From contig NZ_PGGU01000005.1 of NCBI RefSeq assembly GCF_002872075.1, forward strand, positions 1 to 64,000: a stretch of DNA of 64,000 nt. The letters run 5' to 3'. The notes beneath the pieces were generated by a model that was not told where the DNA came from, did no database searches, and worked only from the letters and a program-made list of their open reading frames with translations. A program made the position numbers and the translations under genes. Each line of letters begins with the position of its first letter. Position 1 is the first letter of the stretch. Of the stretch, positions 1-9,770 are shown one piece after another. This stretch comes from Microbacterium aurantiacum (GTDB taxonomy: Bacteria; Actinomycetota; Actinomycetes; Actinomycetales; Microbacteriaceae).

Positions 1-1515
1 GCCCCCAAGACCACCGGCCGCGGACGCCGCGCCGCGAAGCCGGCTCAGGATGCCGCTGCCGAGGCGCCTGCCGCCGAGCAGCCGGCGCCCGCACCGGCCG
101 AGAACGCACCGGCGAACGGCGACGCCTCCTCCGAGAACGCGGACGGCGACGAGCAGAACGGCCGTGGCCGTGGTCGTAACCGCAGCCGCAACCGCGGACG
201 CGGTCAGAACGGAACCGCTCCGGAGCCGCAGCAGCAGGCCGCACCCGCCGAGAGCGAACAGTCCGCGAACAGCCGCAACCGTCAGCGCAACAAGCGCCGC
301 GGCGGCGAGCCCACCGACGAGTTCGACACCGAGATCGGCGAGGACGACGTCCTCATCCCGATCGCCGGCATCCTCGACGTGCTCGACAACTACGCGTTCG
401 TCCGCACCACGGGCTACCTCGCCGGCCCCAGCGACGTCTACGTCTCGCTCGGTCAGGTCAAGAAGTACAACCTGCGCAAGGGCGATGCGATCGTCGGCTC
501 CATCAAGCAGCCCCGCGAGGGCGAGCAGCCGGGCCGCCAGAAGTACAACGCGCTGGTCAAGGTCGACTCCATCAACGGCCTGTCGGTCGACGACGCCGCG
601 ACTCGCGTCGAGTTCGGCAAGCTCACCCCGCTGTACCCGCAGGAGCGTCTGCGCCTGGAGACGGCGCCCGAGAAGCTCACGCAGCGCATCATCGACCTCG
701 TCGCGCCGATCGGAAAGGGTCAGCGCGGTCTCATCGTCGCGCCGCCCAAGGCCGGCAAGACGATCGTGCTGCAGCAGATCGCCAACGCGATCGCGCAGAA
801 CAACCCCGAGGTCCACCTCATGGTCGTGCTCGTCGACGAGCGCCCCGAAGAGGTCACCGACATGGAGCGCACGGTGAAGGGCGAGGTCATCGCCTCGACG
901 TTCGACCGCCCGGCCGAAGACCACACGACGGTCGCCGAGCTGGCGATCGAGCGCGCGAAGCGCCTCGTCGAGCTGGGACGCGACGTCGTCGTGCTGCTCG
1001 ACTCGATCACGCGACTCGGTCGCGCATACAACCTGGCAGCTCCTGCGTCGGGCCGCGTGCTCACCGGCGGTGTCGACGCTTCGGCGCTGTACCCGCCGAA
1101 GCGCTTCTTCGGCGCCGCACGCAACATCGAGAACGGCGGATCGCTCACGATCATCGCCACCGCGCTCGTCGAGACTGGCTCCAAGATGGACGAGGTCATC
1201 TTCGAGGAGTTCAAGGGCACCGGCAACAGCGAACTGCGCCTGTCGCGCTCGCTGGCCGACAAGCGGATCTTCCCGGCGGTCGACGTGAACGCGTCCAGCA
1301 CCCGCCGTGAGGAGATGCTGCTCTCCGCCGACGAGGTGAAGATCACGTGGAAGCTGCGTCGCGCCCTCGCCGGCCTCGACCAGCAGCAGGCTCTCGAGGT
1401 CGTGCTCGGAAAGCTGAAGGAGACGCACTCCAACGTGGAGTTCCTGATCCAGATGCAGAAGTCGATCCCCACGCTGCCCGCGGGCGGCCACGGCCACGAC
1501 AACAACATCCGCTGA
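1..1515 (+). CDS. rho: Transcription termination factor Rho (5' end outside window)
   Basis: RNA-dependent hexameric ATPase helicase that terminates transcription. The frame is open from base 1, so the N-terminus lies outside the window. Residues up to about 100 of the visible part are a low-complexity Ala/Pro/Arg/Asn/Gly segment with RGRGRN-type patches, as in the insertion domain of actinobacterial Rho. The RNA-binding domain and the RecA-like ATPase core follow, with the Walker A stretch APPKAGKT and the Rho-typical [15 protein letters not shown]. The C-terminus ends in a His-rich tail (GGHGHDNN). prfA follows after 6 nt, so the two are probably co-transcribed. Identification is secure. 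Confidence 0.97.
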   Translation, partial: APKTTGRGRRAAKPAQDAAAEAPAAEQPAPAPAENAPANGDASSENADGDEQNGRGRGRNRSRNRGRGQNGTAPEPQQQAAPAESEQSANSRNRQRNKRRGGEPTDEFDTEIGEDDVLIPIAGILDVLDNYAFVRTTGYLAGPSDVYVSLGQVKKYNLRKGDAIVGSIKQPREGEQPGRQKYNALVKVDSINGLSVDDAATRVEFGKLTPLYPQERLRLETAPEKLTQRIIDLVAPIGKGQRGLIVAPPKAGKTIVLQQIANAIAQNNPEVHLMVVLVDERPEEVTDMERTVKGEVIASTFDRPAEDHTTVAELAIERAKRLVELGRDVVVLLDSITRLGRAYNLAAPASGRVLTGGVDASALYPPKRFFGAARNIENGGSLTIIATALVETGSKMDEVIFEEFKGTGNSELRLSRSLADKRIFPAVDVNASSTRREEMLLSADEVKITWKLRRALAGLDQQQALEVVLGKLKETHSNVEFLIQMQKSIPTLPAGGHGHDNNIR

Positions 1516-1521
1516 GCTGAC

Positions 1522-2595
1522 GTGTTCGAGTCCGTCCAGACTCTCATCGACGAGCACCGCCGGGTGCAGGAGGAACTCTCCGACCCGGCGGTGCACGCCG
1601 ATGCCGCGCGAGCCAAGCGGGTCAACCGCCGGTACGCCGAGCTGAGCCGGATCGTCGCTGCCTACGACGCGTGGCGTGCCGCATCCGACGATCTGGATGC
1701 CGCACGGGAGTTCGCGAAGGAGGATGAGGCGTTCGCCGAAGAGGTGCCGTCTCTCGAGGCCGGTCTCCAGGCCGCTCAGGAGCGTCTGCGGCGGCTGCTC
1801 ATTCCCCGCGACCCGGATGACGCCCGCGACGTGATCATGGAGATCAAGGCGGGGGAGGGCGGTGCCGAGTCGGCGCTGTTCGCCGCCGATCTGCTGCGGA
1901 TGTACATCCAGTACGCGGCATCCAAGGGCTGGAAGACCGAGCTGCTGGAGCGCAACGAATCCGACCTCGGCGGCTACAAGGACGTCCAGATCGCCATCAA
2001 GGGGTCCTCGACCGATCCCGCTCAGGGCGTCTGGGCGCACCTCAAATACGAGGGCGGCGTGCATCGTGTGCAGCGCGTGCCGGCGACCGAGTCGCAGGGG
2101 CGCATCCACACCTCGACGACGGGCGTGCTGGTATTCCCCGAGGTCGATGAGCCCGACGAGGTCGAGATCAGCCAGAACGATCTCAAGATCGACGTCTTCC
2201 GCTCGTCCGGACCCGGCGGTCAGTCCGTGAACACCACGGACTCGGCGGTGCGCATCACGCATCTGCCGACGGGCATCGTGGTGTCGATGCAGAACGAGAA
2301 GTCGCAGCTGCAGAACCGCGAGGCCGGCATGCGCGTGCTGCGCGCCCGCCTGCTCGCTCGCCAGCAGGAGGAGCGGGATGCCGTCGCATCCGACGCGCGC
2401 AAGTCGCAGATCCGCACGATGGACCGCTCCGAGCGCATCCGCACGTACAACTTCCCGGAGAACCGCATCGCCGACCACCGCACCGGCTTCAAGGCGTACA
2501 ACCTCGACCAGGTGATGGACGGCGCACTCGGCCCGATCGTCGAGAGCGCGATCCAGGCCGACGAAGAGGCTCGACTCGCCGCTGTCGGCTCCTGA
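1522..2595 (+). CDS. prfA: Peptide chain release factor 1
   Basis: Class I release factor that recognises UAA and UAG and triggers peptidyl-tRNA hydrolysis on the ribosome. 357 residues, the normal RF1 length. The GGQ catalytic loop is visible as [20 protein letters not shown]. The codon-recognition region is in the middle of the protein ([19 protein letters not shown] lies just before the GGQ domain). The GTG start 6 nt after the rho stop gives the full N-terminal helical domain ([11 protein letters not shown]). The GGQ glutamine is presumably the substrate of PrmC, encoded downstream at 4675. Confidence 0.97.
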   Translation: MFESVQTLIDEHRRVQEELSDPAVHADAARAKRVNRRYAELSRIVAAYDAWRAASDDLDAAREFAKEDEAFAEEVPSLEAGLQAAQERLRRLLIPRDPDDARDVIMEIKAGEGGAESALFAADLLRMYIQYAASKGWKTELLERNESDLGGYKDVQIAIKGSSTDPAQGVWAHLKYEGGVHRVQRVPATESQGRIHTSTTGVLVFPEVDEPDEVEISQNDLKIDVFRSSGPGGQSVNTTDSAVRITHLPTGIVVSMQNEKSQLQNREAGMRVLRARLLARQQEERDAVASDARKSQIRTMDRSERIRTYNFPENRIADHRTGFKAYNLDQVMDGALGPIVESAIQADEEARLAAVGS

Positions 2596-2638
2596 AGCCG
2601 GACCGCGCGTCTCCCTCGGGAGCGGTCGTGCCGGGCGA

Positions 2639-2644
2639 TATGCT
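2639..2644 (+). promoter_or_regulatory. Leaderless-type -10 (TATGCT)
   Basis: TATGCT lies 6 nt before the GTG at 2651. This is the recurrent TANNNT-N6-start geometry of the window and implies a leaderless transcript. Confidence 0.5.
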
Positions 2645-2650
2645 CAGCGC

Positions 2651-3061
2651 GTGATCACGCTCCTGTTCCGCACGCTCATCTACCTCGCGTCGGCCGGCCT
2701 CGGCCTCATCGTCGCCGACCTGGTGCTCGAGGGCTTCCGGATCGACTGGTCGAAGTGGTGGGGCTTCGCCATCTGCATCGTGATCTTCGCGATCCTGCAG
2801 AGCATCCTCTCACCGTGGATCAGCAGGCTCGCCGACCGCTACGCGCCGGTGCTGCTCGGCGGGATCGGCATCTTCTCGACGCTGATCGCCCTGGTCATCG
2901 TCGTCCTGCTGCCGATCGGCGGTCTGCGCATCGTCGGCGCGGCCGGCTGGATCCTCGGCGCCGTCATCGTCTGGCTGGTCACCGCGCTCGGCACGATCCT
3001 GCTGCCGATGATCTTCCTCAAGAAGGACCCGGCTGCGGAGCGCGGCAGGCGCTCGCGCTGA
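2651..3061 (+). CDS. Small membrane protein, phage holin superfamily IV-like
   Basis: 136-residue integral membrane protein with four predicted hydrophobic helices (about residues 3-25, 33-55, 63-90 and 95-122) and a short basic tail (RGRRSR). The pattern matches the Phage_holin_4_2 family of four-helix proteins, which are common in actinobacterial chromosomes and have no proven holin role there. The GTG start is chosen because TATGCT sits exactly 6 nt upstream. It converges with cysE, only 6 nt away. The function is unknown and no phage genes are nearby, so a lysis role should not be assumed. Confidence 0.7.
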   Translation: MITLLFRTLIYLASAGLGLIVADLVLEGFRIDWSKWWGFAICIVIFAILQSILSPWISRLADRYAPVLLGGIGIFSTLIALVIVVLLPIGGLRIVGAAGWILGAVIVWLVTALGTILLPMIFLKKDPAAERGRRSR

Positions 3062-3067
3062 GCCGGT

Positions 3068-3637
3068 TCAGATCGAGTAGTCCGGCGCGGTGAGCAGCGC
3101 GCGGGTGTCCTCGCCGACGGTGCGCTGACGCGGTTTGGCGGGGACGCCGACGAGGATGCTGTCCGCCGGTGCATCCTTCGTCACGACCGCGTTCGCGCCG
3201 ACCACGGAGCCGGCGCCTATCGTCACAGGGCCGAGGATCTTCGCACCGGCGCCGACCGCGACGCCGTCGCCGATCGTGGGATGCCTTTTTCCGGAGTCCC
3301 GCGTGCGACCGCCCAGGGTGACACCGTGATACAGCATCACGTCGTCGCCGATCTCAGCCGTCTCACCGATCACGACGCCCATGCCGTGGTCGATGAAGAA
3401 GCGCCGGCCGATCTGTGCGCCCGGATGGATCTCGATGCCGGTCAGCCATCGTGTGAGCTGCGAGCCCAGCCGGGCGACGAAGCGCGCCCGGTGCGTCCAC
3501 AGCCAGTGCCAGGCGCGGTGAGCCCAGGCCGCATGGAGTCCGGGATACAACAGGGCGATCTCCAGGCTCGATCGAGTCGCGGGATCCCGCAGCTTGGCGG
3601 CCGCGAGATCCTCGCGCATTCGCGAGACGATGCTCAT
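3068..3637 (-). CDS. cysE: Serine O-acetyltransferase
   Basis: Transfers acetyl from acetyl-CoA to L-serine, giving O-acetylserine, the substrate of the neighbouring CysK. 189 residues, the short CysE form. The left-handed beta-helix hexapeptide repeats are clear ([19 protein letters not shown], then [30 protein letters not shown] and [13 protein letters not shown]). The catalytic His/Asp region [12 protein letters not shown] is intact. The C-terminus ends in Ile, as in CysE tails that insert into the CysK active site. The ATG overlaps the cysK stop by one base (TGATG), which indicates translational coupling in a cysK-cysE operon. Confidence 0.95.
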   Translation of the reverse strand: MSIVSRMREDLAAAKLRDPATRSSLEIALLYPGLHAAWAHRAWHWLWTHRARFVARLGSQLTRWLTGIEIHPGAQIGRRFFIDHGMGVVIGETAEIGDDVMLYHGVTLGGRTRDSGKRHPTIGDGVAVGAGAKILGPVTIGAGSVVGANAVVTKDAPADSILVGVPAKPRQRTVGEDTRALLTAPDYSI

Positions 3638-4575
3638 CAGTCTTCGCGGATGTCCTCGAACAGCGCGGTGGAGAGGTAGCGCTCGCCCGTGTCGGGGATG
3701 ATCACGACGATCTTCTTTCCGGCGTTCTCAGGGCGTGCGGCGACGGAGAGTGCCGCCCAGGCGGCTGCACCGCTGGAGATGCCCACCAGCAGCCCCTCCT
3801 TCGCCGCGAGGTCGCGTGCGGTGGAGATCGCATCCTCGAACTCGACCGTGACGACCTCGTCGTACACGGTCGTGTCGAGGATCGGGGGGACGAAGTTCGG
3901 GCCGATGCCCTGGATCTTGGCGGGGCCGGGCGTGCCCTGCGAGAGCAGCGGAGACGCGGTCGGCTCGACCGCGATCACCTGGACGTTCGGGTTGCGCTGC
4001 TTGAGCACCTGGCCGACGCCGGTGATGGTGCCGCCGGTGCCGATGCCGGCCACGAAGATGTCGACGTCGCCTTCGGTGTCGCGCCAGATCTCCTCGGCCG
4101 TGGTGCGGCGGTGGATCTCTGCATTCGCCTGGTTCTCGAACTGGCGCGCGAGGATGGCCCCGGGCGTCTCGGCGGCGATCCGCTCGGCTTCGGCGATCGC
4201 GCCCTTCATCCCCAGTGTCGGGTCGGTGAGCACGAGCTGCGCGCCGAACGCCTTCAGCAGGACGCGGCGCTCCTTCGACATCGATGCGGGCATCGTGAGG
4301 ATCACTGTGTAGCCGCGGGCCGCGCCGACGAGCGAGAGCGCGATGCCGGTGTTGCCGCTGGTGGCTTCGATGATCGTCCCGCCGGGGGCGAGTGTGCCGG
4401 CCTCTTCGGCGGCGTTGATGATCGCGATACCGAGACGGTCCTTCACGCTCGAGCCGGGGTTGAAGAACTCGAGCTTGGCCAGCACCGTCGCACCCAGACC
4501 CTCGGTCACGCGATTCAGGCGGACTAGGGGAGTGTTTCCGAACGCGGTGGTGATGTCTGCGTGGATGCCGGGCAT
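3637..4575 (-). CDS. cysK: O-acetylserine sulfhydrylase (cysteine synthase A)
   Basis: PLP enzyme that makes L-cysteine from O-acetylserine and sulfide. 312 residues, the usual length. The PLP lysine lies in [11 protein letters not shown], the substrate loop is TSGNTG, and the phosphate-binding loop is GTGGTITG. First gene of the cysKE operon. A Shine-Dalgarno-like AGGAAAGG lies a few bases upstream of the ATG. A TAGGCT hexamer at 4610-4615 on the minus strand would give a conventional leader of roughly 28 nt, so this gene is not leaderless. It diverges from prmC. Confidence 0.96.
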   Translation of the reverse strand: MPGIHADITTAFGNTPLVRLNRVTEGLGATVLAKLEFFNPGSSVKDRLGIAIINAAEEAGTLAPGGTIIEATSGNTGIALSLVGAARGYTVILTMPASMSKERRVLLKAFGAQLVLTDPTLGMKGAIAEAERIAAETPGAILARQFENQANAEIHRRTTAEEIWRDTEGDVDIFVAGIGTGGTITGVGQVLKQRNPNVQVIAVEPTASPLLSQGTPGPAKIQGIGPNFVPPILDTTVYDEVVTVEFEDAISTARDLAAKEGLLVGISSGAAAWAALSVAARPENAGKKIVVIIPDTGERYLSTALFEDIRED

Positions 4576-4661
4576 GAAGGGCCTTTCCTAGACGGGACGC
4601 TGCGGCACCAGCCTAAGTGAGGGCACCTGCCCGACGGCCAATGTGACGGCGAATTGCGCTC

Positions 4662-4667
4662 TACGCT
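4662..4667 (+). promoter_or_regulatory. Leaderless-type -10 of prmC (TACGCT)
   Basis: TACGCT lies 7 nt before the ATG at 4675. It supports that ATG over the upstream TTG at 4654, which would lie before the expected transcription start. Confidence 0.5.
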
Positions 4668-4674
4668 GGAACGC

Positions 4675-5535
4675 ATGCCCGAATCCTCTCTCACCGTCCT
4701 CGTCCGGGCTGCGGCGCAGCGCCTCGCCGAAGCGGGCGTGCCGGATCCGCTTGTCGACACGGAGCTGCTGGTCGCGCACGTGCTGCACAAGCGCCGAGGG
4801 GAGGTGCAGGCGGCGATCATCCGCGGCGACGGGATGGATGAGGCGGATGCTGCGGCGCTCGACGCTCTCGTGTCGAGGCGCGCGCGGCGCGAGCCCCTGC
4901 AGCACCTCACCGGCACCGCTCCGTTCCGGCATCTGGAACTCGCGGTCGGGCCGGGGGTGTTCGTGCCGCGTCCCGAGACCGAGATCGTGGTCCAGTACGC
5001 CATCGACGCGCTGCAGAACGCACCGGAGCCCGCGCCGATCGGCGTCGATCTCGGCACCGGCAGCGGGGCGATCGCCCTGGCGATGGCCACCGAGGTGCCG
5101 CACGCCAGGATCTTCGCCGCCGAGGTCTCGGCGGATGCCCACGCCTGGGCAGCGCGCAACGCCGCCGGGGTGGGCAACCTGACGCTGGTGCACGCGGACC
5201 TCGCCGACGCCTTCGCCGAACTCGAAGGCACCGTGACGGTCGTCATCTCCAACCCGCCCTACGTCCCGGACGCCGCTGTGCCACGCGACCCGGAGGTGCG
5301 CCTGTTCGATCCCGCTCTGGCGTTGTACGGCGGGGAGGACGGACTGGACATCGTGCGCGTGCTCAGCACCCGCGCCCGGCAGTTGCTGATGCCCGGTGGT
5401 CTCCTCGTCATCGAGCACGGGGAGCTGCAGGGAGAGGCCATCCGCGACATCCTCACCACGGACGGGTGGCGAGCCGCTGCCACGCACCGCGACCTGACCC
5501 AGCGCGACCGGGCCACGACCGCCGTGTGTCCCTGA
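4675..5535 (+). CDS. prmC: Release factor N5-glutamine methyltransferase
   Basis: SAM-dependent methyltransferase that modifies the glutamine of the GGQ motif in release factors, here presumably RF1 encoded at 1522. 286 residues from the ATG. The N-terminal helical RF-binding domain covers about residues 1-80. The Rossmann methyltransferase fold follows, with the SAM loop GVDLGTGSGAIAL and the diagnostic catalytic motif NPPYVP. In many actinobacteria prmC follows prfA directly; here the cysKE pair lies between them. The Sua5-type gene follows 43-49 nt downstream. Confidence 0.95.
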   Translation: MPESSLTVLVRAAAQRLAEAGVPDPLVDTELLVAHVLHKRRGEVQAAIIRGDGMDEADAAALDALVSRRARREPLQHLTGTAPFRHLELAVGPGVFVPRPETEIVVQYAIDALQNAPEPAPIGVDLGTGSGAIALAMATEVPHARIFAAEVSADAHAWAARNAAGVGNLTLVHADLADAFAELEGTVTVVISNPPYVPDAAVPRDPEVRLFDPALALYGGEDGLDIVRVLSTRARQLLMPGGLLVIEHGELQGEAIRDILTTDGWRAAATHRDLTQRDRATTAVCP

Positions 5536-5578
5536 GCCCGGGCGACCTTCTCATCCAGGAACCCCCGACTAGAATCGA

Positions 5579-6283
5579 ATGGTCATGTCTCCTATCTTCG
5601 ACTGCACCGATGCGGCGCAGCTGCTCACCGGCATGCGCCATGCGCGCCAGGCGATCGGTCGCGGCGAACTCATCGTGATGCCCACCGACACCGTGTACGG
5701 CGTCGCCGCAGACGCCTTCTCGCCGGCCGCCGTGCAGCGGCTCCTCGATGCGAAGGGCCGCGGCCGCGACGCGCCGCCGCCGGTGCTGATCGGCACCAAG
5801 GAGACCCTGAACGCCCTGGTCGAAGAGGTCCCCGAGGCGGTGCAGAAGCTCGTCGACGCGTTCTGGCCCGGCGGCCTGACGATCGTGCTGCCGGCTCAGG
5901 CCTCGCTGGCATGGGACCTGGGGGAGACCCTCGGCACCGTCGCGGTCCGCATGCCCGAGGGACAGGTGGCCTTGGAGCTGCTTGCCGAGACGGGGCCGAT
6001 GGCCGTCTCCAGCGCGAACCTCACGGGCAAGGATGCGGCGATCTCCGCATACGACGCCGAGCGGATGCTGGGAGACAGCGTCGCCGTGTACCTCGCCGAC
6101 GGCCTGAGCAAGAACGGGATCGCTTCGACCATCGTCGACGCGACATCCCTCGTGCGCCGGGGTGCCGATGACGAACCCGCACGGGTGCGGATCCTCCGCG
6201 ACGGCGTGATCACGCGTGAGCAGCTGAGCGAGGTGCTCGGCGATGTGTTGGAGCCGATCGCGTCGTCGGACGAGGATTCGTGA
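5579..6283 (+). CDS. L-threonylcarbamoyladenylate synthase (Sua5/YrdC/YwlC)
   Basis: Makes threonylcarbamoyl-AMP from Thr, bicarbonate and ATP for the t6A37 modification of ANN-decoding tRNAs. The core YrdC fold is clear: GELIVMPTDTVYGVAADAF near the N-terminus, the KGRGRDAPPPVLIG loop, the FWPGGLTIVL segment and SSANLTGKDA. 234 residues, the short form without a full Sua5 C-terminal domain. Two in-frame ATGs exist at 5579 and 5585. A TAGAAT box at 5570-5575 is 3 and 9 nt from them, so the start is uncertain by two codons. The stop overlaps the next GTG (GTGA). Confidence 0.93.
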   Translation: MVMSPIFDCTDAAQLLTGMRHARQAIGRGELIVMPTDTVYGVAADAFSPAAVQRLLDAKGRGRDAPPPVLIGTKETLNALVEEVPEAVQKLVDAFWPGGLTIVLPAQASLAWDLGETLGTVAVRMPEGQVALELLAETGPMAVSSANLTGKDAAISAYDAERMLGDSVAVYLADGLSKNGIASTIVDATSLVRRGADDEPARVRILRDGVITREQLSEVLGDVLEPIASSDEDS

Positions 6284-7449
6284 AGCAGTACCTCTTCACG
6301 ATCATCCTGACCGCCGCGATCACATTCGCGCTGACCTGGGCGGTCTGGCGGCTGAGCCTGCGGTTCAAGCTCTACCCCGGCATCCGTGAGCGCGACGTGC
6401 ACACCACGCCGACCCCGCGACTCGGCGGCGTCGCGATCTTCCTCGGCATCGCAGCGGCGATCGGCTTCTCGGCGGCCAACCCGTTCTTCGCCACGATGTG
6501 GGTGCGACCGCAGACCATGTGGGCGATCCTCGGCGCCTCGCTGCTGATCGCCGTGATCGGCGTGATCGACGATCTCTGGGATCTCGACTGGATGATCAAG
6601 CTGGGCGCGCAGTTCCTCGCCGCCGGAGTCATCACCGTCGGCGGCGGACTGCAGATCCTCTCGCTGCCGTTCGGCGACATCATCGTCTTCTCGAGCTGGT
6701 TCAGCATCACGATGACGATGTTCGCGATCGTCATCGTCATGAACGCCGTGAACTTCATCGACGGCCTCGACGGCCTCGTCGCCGGCGTCTGCCTCATCTC
6801 GAACGGCGTGTTCTTCGCCTACTCCTACATCCTGACCAGGGACACCGGAGCATCCAGCTACTTCAACCTGGCCTCCTTCCTCGCCGCGGTCCTGATCGGC
6901 GCGTGCCTCGGCTTCCTGCCGTTGAACTGGAGTCCCGCCAAACTCTTCATGGGAGACTCCGGGGCGCTCGTGCTCGGGCTGCTGATGGCCACGTCCGCCA
7001 TCGCGCTCACCGGTCAGCTGGATCCCTCAGCGCTCGACCCGGAGCAGCTCGGACGATCGCAGCTGCTCGGTGCCTTCATCCCGATTCTGCTGCCGGTGCT
7101 CGTCGTGCTGCTGCCGCTGCTCGATTTCGGGCTCGCCGTGCTCCGACGCATGAGCGCCGGGAAGTCGCCCTTCTCGCCGGACCGGAAGCACCTGCACCAC
7201 CGGATGCTCGATCTGGGGCACCGCGACCGCGACGCCGTGCTCATCTTCTACGCCTGGGCCGCAGTGATCTCGCTCGCCGTGCTGCTGATGTACGTCGGCG
7301 CACGCGAGGACTGGCCGGGGCAGTACCTGCCCGGCGTCGCCTTCGGCGTGGTGGGCATCGGCGCCTGCCTCGTGATCACCCTGATGCCCACGCCCCGCGC
7401 GAAGCCCGCGGCGATCGCCGAGCCCGACCCGTCACCCCTGGAGTCCTGA
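6280..7449 (+). CDS. Undecaprenyl-phosphate GlcNAc-1-phosphate transferase (WecA/TagO type)
   Basis: Polytopic transferase that moves a sugar-1-phosphate, probably GlcNAc-1-P, from its UDP form to undecaprenyl or decaprenyl phosphate, starting wall glycopolymer synthesis. 389 residues with about ten hydrophobic segments. Family motifs are intact: VIGVIDDLWDLDW, NAVNFIDGLDGLVAG, the catalytic LFMGDSGALVLG and the cytosolic His loop HLHHRMLDLGH. The GTG overlaps the preceding stop by 4 nt, and its own stop overlaps the next ATG. A WecA homologue just upstream of the ATP synthase operon is a common actinobacterial arrangement. The exact sugar cannot be read from the sequence. Confidence 0.92.
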   Translation: MKQYLFTIILTAAITFALTWAVWRLSLRFKLYPGIRERDVHTTPTPRLGGVAIFLGIAAAIGFSAANPFFATMWVRPQTMWAILGASLLIAVIGVIDDLWDLDWMIKLGAQFLAAGVITVGGGLQILSLPFGDIIVFSSWFSITMTMFAIVIVMNAVNFIDGLDGLVAGVCLISNGVFFAYSYILTRDTGASSYFNLASFLAAVLIGACLGFLPLNWSPAKLFMGDSGALVLGLLMATSAIALTGQLDPSALDPEQLGRSQLLGAFIPILLPVLVVLLPLLDFGLAVLRRMSAGKSPFSPDRKHLHHRMLDLGHRDRDAVLIFYAWAAVISLAVLLMYVGAREDWPGQYLPGVAFGVVGIGACLVITLMPTPRAKPAAIAEPDPSPLES

Positions 7450-7979
7450 TGAGCCCGAATCCCGTATCCAGCACGCCGATCCTGCGCCGCACCCTGATCT
7501 GGTCCGCAGTGGCGACCGCGGTGCTCGCCGTCGTCGCCGGCGTCCTGGGCTTCGCCTTCGCGCAGGGCTCGGGTCTGGTGAGCGGTCTGCTCGGCGTGCT
7601 CCTGGCCGCGCTGTTCCTCGCGATCACGGCGATCAGCATCCTCGTCGCGAACCGCTGGTACGGGGACCCGATCTACGTGCAGCTGTTCTTCGCGATCGTG
7701 CTCGGCGGATGGCTGCTGAAACTCGGCGTCTTCATCGTGGTGATGATCATGCTCAGCGGCGCGCCGTGGATCCACCCGATGACGTTCTTCCTCTCCATCG
7801 TCGCCGGTGTGATGATGTCGCTCGTGATCGATGTCCTCGTCCTGACGAGGATGCGGCTGCCGAACGTGAGTGACATCTCGCTGCCCACCGAAGTGCCAGA
7901 GGATCGCGCGCCAGGAGCCGCGAACCGCGCCCCGGAGGAGCCGTCCGAGGGGGGCCCGGCGTCTTCGCAGACTCCGTGA
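7449..7979 (+). CDS. AtpI-like membrane protein
   Basis: 176 residues with four predicted membrane helices (about residues 15-35, 37-60, 75-98 and 105-128) and a hydrophilic, Glu/Pro-rich C-terminal tail. Its position directly before atpB and its size match the actinobacterial ATP synthase protein I, thought to help assemble the c-ring. Sequence conservation in that family is weak, so the call rests mainly on context. The ATG overlaps the upstream stop by one base (TGATG). A new promoter with a mini-ORF begins only 7 nt after its stop, so it need not share the main atp transcript. Confidence 0.7.
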   Translation: MSPNPVSSTPILRRTLIWSAVATAVLAVVAGVLGFAFAQGSGLVSGLLGVLLAALFLAITAISILVANRWYGDPIYVQLFFAIVLGGWLLKLGVFIVVMIMLSGAPWIHPMTFFLSIVAGVMMSLVIDVLVLTRMRLPNVSDISLPTEVPEDRAPGAANRAPEEPSEGGPASSQTP

Positions 7980-7985
7980 TTCTGA

Positions 7986-7991
7986 TAGGGT
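7986..7991 (+). promoter_or_regulatory. -10 of the atp operon (TAGGGT), leaderless type
   Basis: TAGGGT lies 6 nt before a GTG at 7998 that opens an 11-codon ORF, just after the AtpI-like gene. It is the most plausible promoter for atpBEFHAGDC. Confidence 0.5.
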
Positions 7992-7997
7992 TGAACC

Positions 7998-8033
7998 GTG
8001 CCCGCCGCTCTCCTGCGAGCGCTTGCGCTGTGA
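7998..8033 (+). CDS. Putative leaderless leader peptide upstream of atpB
   Basis: Eleven codons plus TGA. The GTG is exactly 6 nt after TAGGGT, so it would sit at the 5' end of the transcript. The peptide reads MPAALLRALAL, rich in Leu and Ala, without a run of one rare amino acid. It ends 58 nt before a possible CTG and 79 nt before the TTG of atpB, so direct stop-start coupling is not expected. Whether it is translated, and whether it regulates atp expression, is inference from geometry alone. Confidence 0.4.
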   Translation: MPAALLRALAL

Positions 8034-8111
8034 AGCACACCGACCATCGTCGCCCCGGTTCTGACCGGTGCCCCGAAGCTGGAGCCCGCGCTGTTTAATC
8101 TTGCTGCGACC

Positions 8112-8897
8112 TTGACCCCACGACTTGCCTCTGACGGCGAGTTCCACGGCCCGTCGATCAATGAATTCTTCCCGGAGATCCTTTTCGATGTCGCGGGCAT
8201 CCCTGTGCACCGCATTCATCTGGTGCAGCTCCTCTCGGTGATCGTGGTCGTCCTGATCCTCTGGCTCGGCACTCGCAACATGCGCGTCGTGCCCGGACGC
8301 TTCCAGAGCCTCGTCGAGATGGGCCTGGGCTTCGTCCGCGGCAACATCGCCCACGACCTGCTCGGTCGCAAGGACGGCGACCGCTTCCTCCCGATCCTCA
8401 CCACGATCTTCTTCATGGTGCTGTTCATGAACATCACCGGCATCATCCCGTTCCTGAACATCGCCGGAACCAGCATCGCGGCCGTTCCGCTGACGCTCGC
8501 GCTCGTGAGCTACTTCACTTTCATCTACGCGGGCATCAAGAAGAGCCCCGGTGGCTTCTTCAAGAACGCGCTGTTCCCGGCGGGTGTGCCGTGGCCGGTG
8601 TACATCATCGTGACACCGATCGAGTTCCTCTCGACCTTCATCATCCGTCCGGTCACGCTGATGCTCCGACTGCTGATGAACATGGTCGTCGGCCACATGC
8701 TCCTGGTGCTGTGCTTCGCAGCAACCCAGTTCTTCTTCTTCACCGCAGGTGGCGGCTGGGCCGCACTCGGTGTCGGAACCCTCGCCTTTGGCGGCGCCTT
8801 CACTCTCTTCGAGATTCTGGTCGCCGTCCTCCAGGCGTACGTCTTCACCGTCCTCACCGCGGTCTACATCCAGCTCGCGGTCGCAGAAGAACACTAA
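8112..8897 (+). CDS. atpB: ATP synthase F0 subunit a
   Basis: Membrane stator subunit that forms the proton half-channels facing the c-ring. 261 residues from the TTG. Hydrophobic helices are clear, and the essential arginine region is in the conserved segment RPVTLMLRLLMNMVVGHML. The C-terminal helix contains AYVFTVLTAVYIQLAVAEEH. The start is uncertain. There is no ATG or GTG in frame back to the stop at 8031. A CTG at 8091 has a GGAG box at 8081-8084 and would add seven residues (LFNLAAT). The TTG at 8112 is the first standard start codon. Confidence 0.95.
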   Translation: MTPRLASDGEFHGPSINEFFPEILFDVAGIPVHRIHLVQLLSVIVVVLILWLGTRNMRVVPGRFQSLVEMGLGFVRGNIAHDLLGRKDGDRFLPILTTIFFMVLFMNITGIIPFLNIAGTSIAAVPLTLALVSYFTFIYAGIKKSPGGFFKNALFPAGVPWPVYIIVTPIEFLSTFIIRPVTLMLRLLMNMVVGHMLLVLCFAATQFFFFTAGGGWAALGVGTLAFGGAFTLFEILVAVLQAYVFTVLTAVYIQLAVAEEH

Positions 8898-8912
8898 GCC
8901 ACTAGACACTGA

Positions 8913-9191
<279 letters not shown>

Positions 9192-9218
9192 TCCGCACCG
9201 ACTTCTGAAGGAGACAGG

Positions 9219-9770
9219 ATGCTGAACGCTCTTGTCACGACACTCGCGGCGGAAGAGACACCGAATCCGCTCATCCCCGCGTGGTACGACATCATCTGGT
9301 CGGGCCTGTGGTTCCTCGTCATCCTCGTCGTCGTGTGGAAGGTCGCCCTTCCCAAGCTGACAGCGATGCTCGATGAGCGGTCCGCCGCCATCGAGGGAAA
9401 CATCGCCAAGGCCGACGAGGCGCAGAAGCAGGCGGAGGCGGCACTCGAGGAGTACACGCGTCAGCTCGCTGAGGCGCGCACCGAGGCCGGTGAGATCCGT
9501 GAGGCCGCCCGTGAGGACGGCAAGAAGATCGTCACCGAGGCCAAGGATGCGGCGTCGAGCGAAGCCGCTCGCATCACCGCGACCGCACACACGCAGATCG
9601 AGGCCGAGCGCCAGGCCGCTCTCGTCTCGCTCCGCTCCGAGGTGGGCACGCTCGCGATCGACCTCGCCGGTGGCGTGGTCGGGGAGACTCTCTCCGACGA
9701 CGCACGTGCCACGGCCGTCGTCGACCGGTTCCTCGCCGACCTCGAAGCATCCGAGAAGGCGGCTCAGTAA
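9219..9770 (+). CDS. atpF: ATP synthase F0 subunit b
   Basis: Peripheral stalk subunit that links the membrane part to F1. 183 residues: one membrane helix (about residues 25-45, IIWSGLWFLVILVVVWKVAL) followed by a long charged, Ala-rich coiled coil through to the C-terminus. GAAGGAG precedes the ATG. The stop overlaps the atpH ATG by one base (TAATG), which couples their translation, as expected for stalk subunits that assemble together. Confidence 0.96.
   Translation: MLNALVTTLAAEETPNPLIPAWYDIIWSGLWFLVILVVVWKVALPKLTAMLDERSAAIEGNIAKADEAQKQAEAALEEYTRQLAEARTEAGEIREAAREDGKKIVTEAKDAASSEAARITATAHTQIEAERQAALVSLRSEVGTLAIDLAGGVVGETLSDDARATAVVDRFLADLEASEKAAQ

Noticed and set aside
2651..3061. A phage holin and a nearby prophage
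   Set aside because: Only the four-helix family resemblance supports it; no lysin, integrase or structural phage genes are present.
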